DNA of 5,958 nucleotides from an uncultured Bacteroidales bacterium (GTDB lineage: Bacteria > Bacteroidota > Bacteroidia > Bacteroidales > Bacteroidaceae), in NCBI GenBank assembly GCA_902803195.1, contig CADCOX010000324.1, positions 1 to 5,958 on the forward strand, in the 5' to 3' direction. Under the pieces are notes generated by a model that searched no databases, was not told where the DNA came from, and saw only the letters and a list, made by a program, of their open reading frames with translations. Shown piece by piece: positions 5,408 through 5,958 of this stretch; the first letter of the stretch is position 1; each line of letters begins with the position of its first letter. The translations under genes were made by a program, and so were the position numbers.

Positions 5408-5546
5408 TCACTCGACTACTCGAAACGGAAAATACAAACAGCCCATTTCTACTCGCAAATAAAATATAAATAGGGACTTCGCCCTCGCTTCCACTTTTTG
5501 CCACAAAACAGCATTTAAAATCCTTATTCCAAGCGACTTGCAAGAG

Positions 5547-5586
5547 TGGAGGCTATTCATTTTACTTCCATTCAGCCTCCAATTTT
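5547..5586 (+). terminator. Hairpin followed by T run within the motif cluster
   Basis: TGGAGGCT (5547-5554) and AGCCTCCA (5574-5581) are perfect 8-bp arms around a 19-nt loop, followed on the plus strand by ATTTTT. This looks like an intrinsic terminator for plus-strand transcription, but no plus-strand gene is known to its left, so it may only reflect the motif cluster. Confidence 0.35.
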
Positions 5587-5621
5587 TCTCCCCTTCTGTC
5601 TGGCAGTGGGCAGTGGAAGCT

Positions 5622-5651
5622 TAGTGGAGGCTACACGAGTAGCTTCCACTA
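5622..5651. repeat. Strong 13-bp hairpin with ACGA loop
   Basis: TAGTGGAGGCTAC (5622-5634) pairs with GTAGCTTCCACTA (5639-5651) around a 4-nt loop, with a single G-T type mismatch. It is the best local structure in the intergenic region and is made of two opposed copies of the AGTGGARGC motif. Neither strand has a T tail, so it is not a typical terminator. Confidence 0.7.
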
Positions 5652-5755
5652 GCGTCAATGTGATAATATTCAGCTATTTATACCCCTTAAAATAGCAAAA
5701 AGTGGAAGCAAGGCCTTCATTCGTATATTTTTTCGCAATCCTATAGCATTGTGTG

Positions 5756-5772
5756 CAAAGCCCAATAAGGGC
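5756..5772 (-). terminator. Weak terminator-like hairpin downstream of the S1-domain gene
   Basis: GCCC (5760-5763) and GGGC (5769-5772) form a short 4-bp stem with a 5-nt loop; on the minus strand TTTGC follows. It lies about 70 bp after the stop codon at 5844. The short stem and tail make this a low-confidence call. Confidence 0.25.
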
Positions 5773-5843
5773 GAATGATCATATCAGCCCTACGCGCTTA
5801 TCTTCAACGATGAACGATAAACCATAAAACGGGAAATAAAGCA

Positions 5844-5958
5844 TTATCCGCGATTGCCTGCTTTCATTCCTTTCATCGACAGCGAGATACGGCCACGACG
5901 ATGGTCGACCTCTGTGACGCGGACGCGGACGTGCTGGTGGAGTTTGACCACGTCTGTG
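5844..5958 (-). CDS. S1 RNA-binding domain protein, C-terminal end (probable transcription accessory protein Tex)
   Basis: Only the last 37 codons and the TAA stop (5846-5844) are in the window; the start lies beyond 5958. The peptide runs TDVVKLHQHVRVRV, then TEVDHRRGRISLSMKGMK, and ends in a short AGNRG tail. The pattern VKxxQxVxVxVxEVDxxRxRISLSMK is the second half of an S1 OB-fold domain. Its position at the very end of the protein, with a VDxxRxRIxLSMK ending, fits Tex, a cytoplasmic nucleic-acid-binding protein linked to transcription. Ribosomal protein S1 or polynucleotide phosphorylase are alternatives; both contain similar S1 repeats. The stop lies 743 bp from the -7 box of the exonuclease promoter, so the two genes are unlikely to share an operon. 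Confidence 0.75.
   Translation of the reverse strand, partial: TDVVKLHQHVRVRVTEVDHRRGRISLSMKGMKAGNRG

Larger units (their letters stand above)
5487..5709. repeat. 223-bp segment with 15-bp terminal inverted repeats and multiple AGTGGARGC motifs
   Basis: GCTTCCACTTTTTGC (5487-5501) and GCAAAAAGTGGAAGC (5695-5709) are perfect inverted repeats enclosing 193 bp. AGTGGARGC occurs six times exactly: plus strand at 5545, 5612, 5623 and 5701, minus strand ending at 5487 and 5642. A further degenerate copy, TGGAGGC, lies on the minus strand (5575-5581). Internal pairs form hairpins, the strongest at 5622-5651. The segment has no coding capacity and no clear target-site duplication. It may be a miniature mobile element, a REP-like palindromic cluster or a protein-binding array. 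I do not recognise it as a named family. Confidence 0.65.
5071..5843. other. 773-bp intergenic region without a recognisable gene
   Basis: No open frame here looks like a real protein. In order from the left it contains the exonuclease promoter (5100-5129), 16-bp direct repeats, a purine-rich stretch (5175-5212, interrupted once by CAT), a weak dyad (TGGTCG 5256-5261 with CGACCA 5276-5281), the 22-bp array and an AT-rich spacer. Then come the inverted-repeat segment at 5487-5709 and the tail of the upstream S1-domain gene transcript. I see no tRNA, no rRNA, and no Bacteroidetes-type promoter other than that of the exonuclease gene. Confidence 0.6.

Noticed and set aside
5292..5543. Minus-strand open frame of 83 codons as a repeat protein
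   Set aside because: It is produced by the 22-bp array, whose unit is not a multiple of three. The peptide has no domain-like character, and no promoter or family resemblance is seen.
5487..5709. Insertion sequence
   Set aside because: No transposase frame and no evident target duplication; at most a non-autonomous element.
5071..5843. Replication origin
   Set aside because: No cluster of DnaA-box-like TTATCCACA sequences and no dnaA/dnaN-type neighbours; repeats alone are not sufficient.

Overview
The window looks like a stretch of a Bacteroidales chromosome, most likely Prevotellaceae or a close relative. The evidence is two promoters with the Bacteroidetes-type TTTG / TAnnTTTG architecture, start codons without Shine-Dalgarno sequences, and protein families and gene pairings typical of that order. 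All six genes with support lie on the minus strand, so the region reads from right to left. Large open frames on the plus strand over the genes are antisense shadows.

From right to left: (1) 5844-5958 is the C-terminal end of an S1-domain RNA-binding protein, probably the transcription accessory protein Tex. (2) 5071-5843 is a 773-bp gap with no convincing gene. It holds a 22-bp tandem array (5310-5407), a 223-bp segment bounded by perfect 15-bp inverted repeats and studded with AGTGGARGC motifs (5487-5709), and the promoter region of the next gene. (3) 4306-5070 is an exodeoxyribonuclease III/AP endonuclease. (4) 2885-4243 is an aldo/keto reductase with a twin-arginine signal and two C-terminal 4Fe-4S motifs. 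(5) 2793-2884 is a GC-rich palindromic intergenic repeat. (6) 2292-2699 is a small exported FMN-binding domain protein with a covalent flavinylation motif. (7) 2201-2283 carries two consecutive intrinsic terminator-like hairpins. (8) 1678-2076 and 1-1659 form a two-gene operon, a BlaI/MecI-type repressor followed by a BlaR1/MecR1-type membrane metalloprotease cut by the window edge. Its promoter (2129-2160) overlaps a perfect inverted repeat that is a good operator candidate.

Working together: the repressor and protease should form a proteolytic signalling switch, but the visible extracytoplasmic part of the protease looks like a lipocalin-like domain, not a penicillin-binding sensor, and no beta-lactamase is nearby. 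The reductase and the flavoprotein both carry export signals and may belong to one extracytoplasmic redox route (inference). The most unusual material is the non-coding gap between the S1-domain gene and the exonuclease gene.
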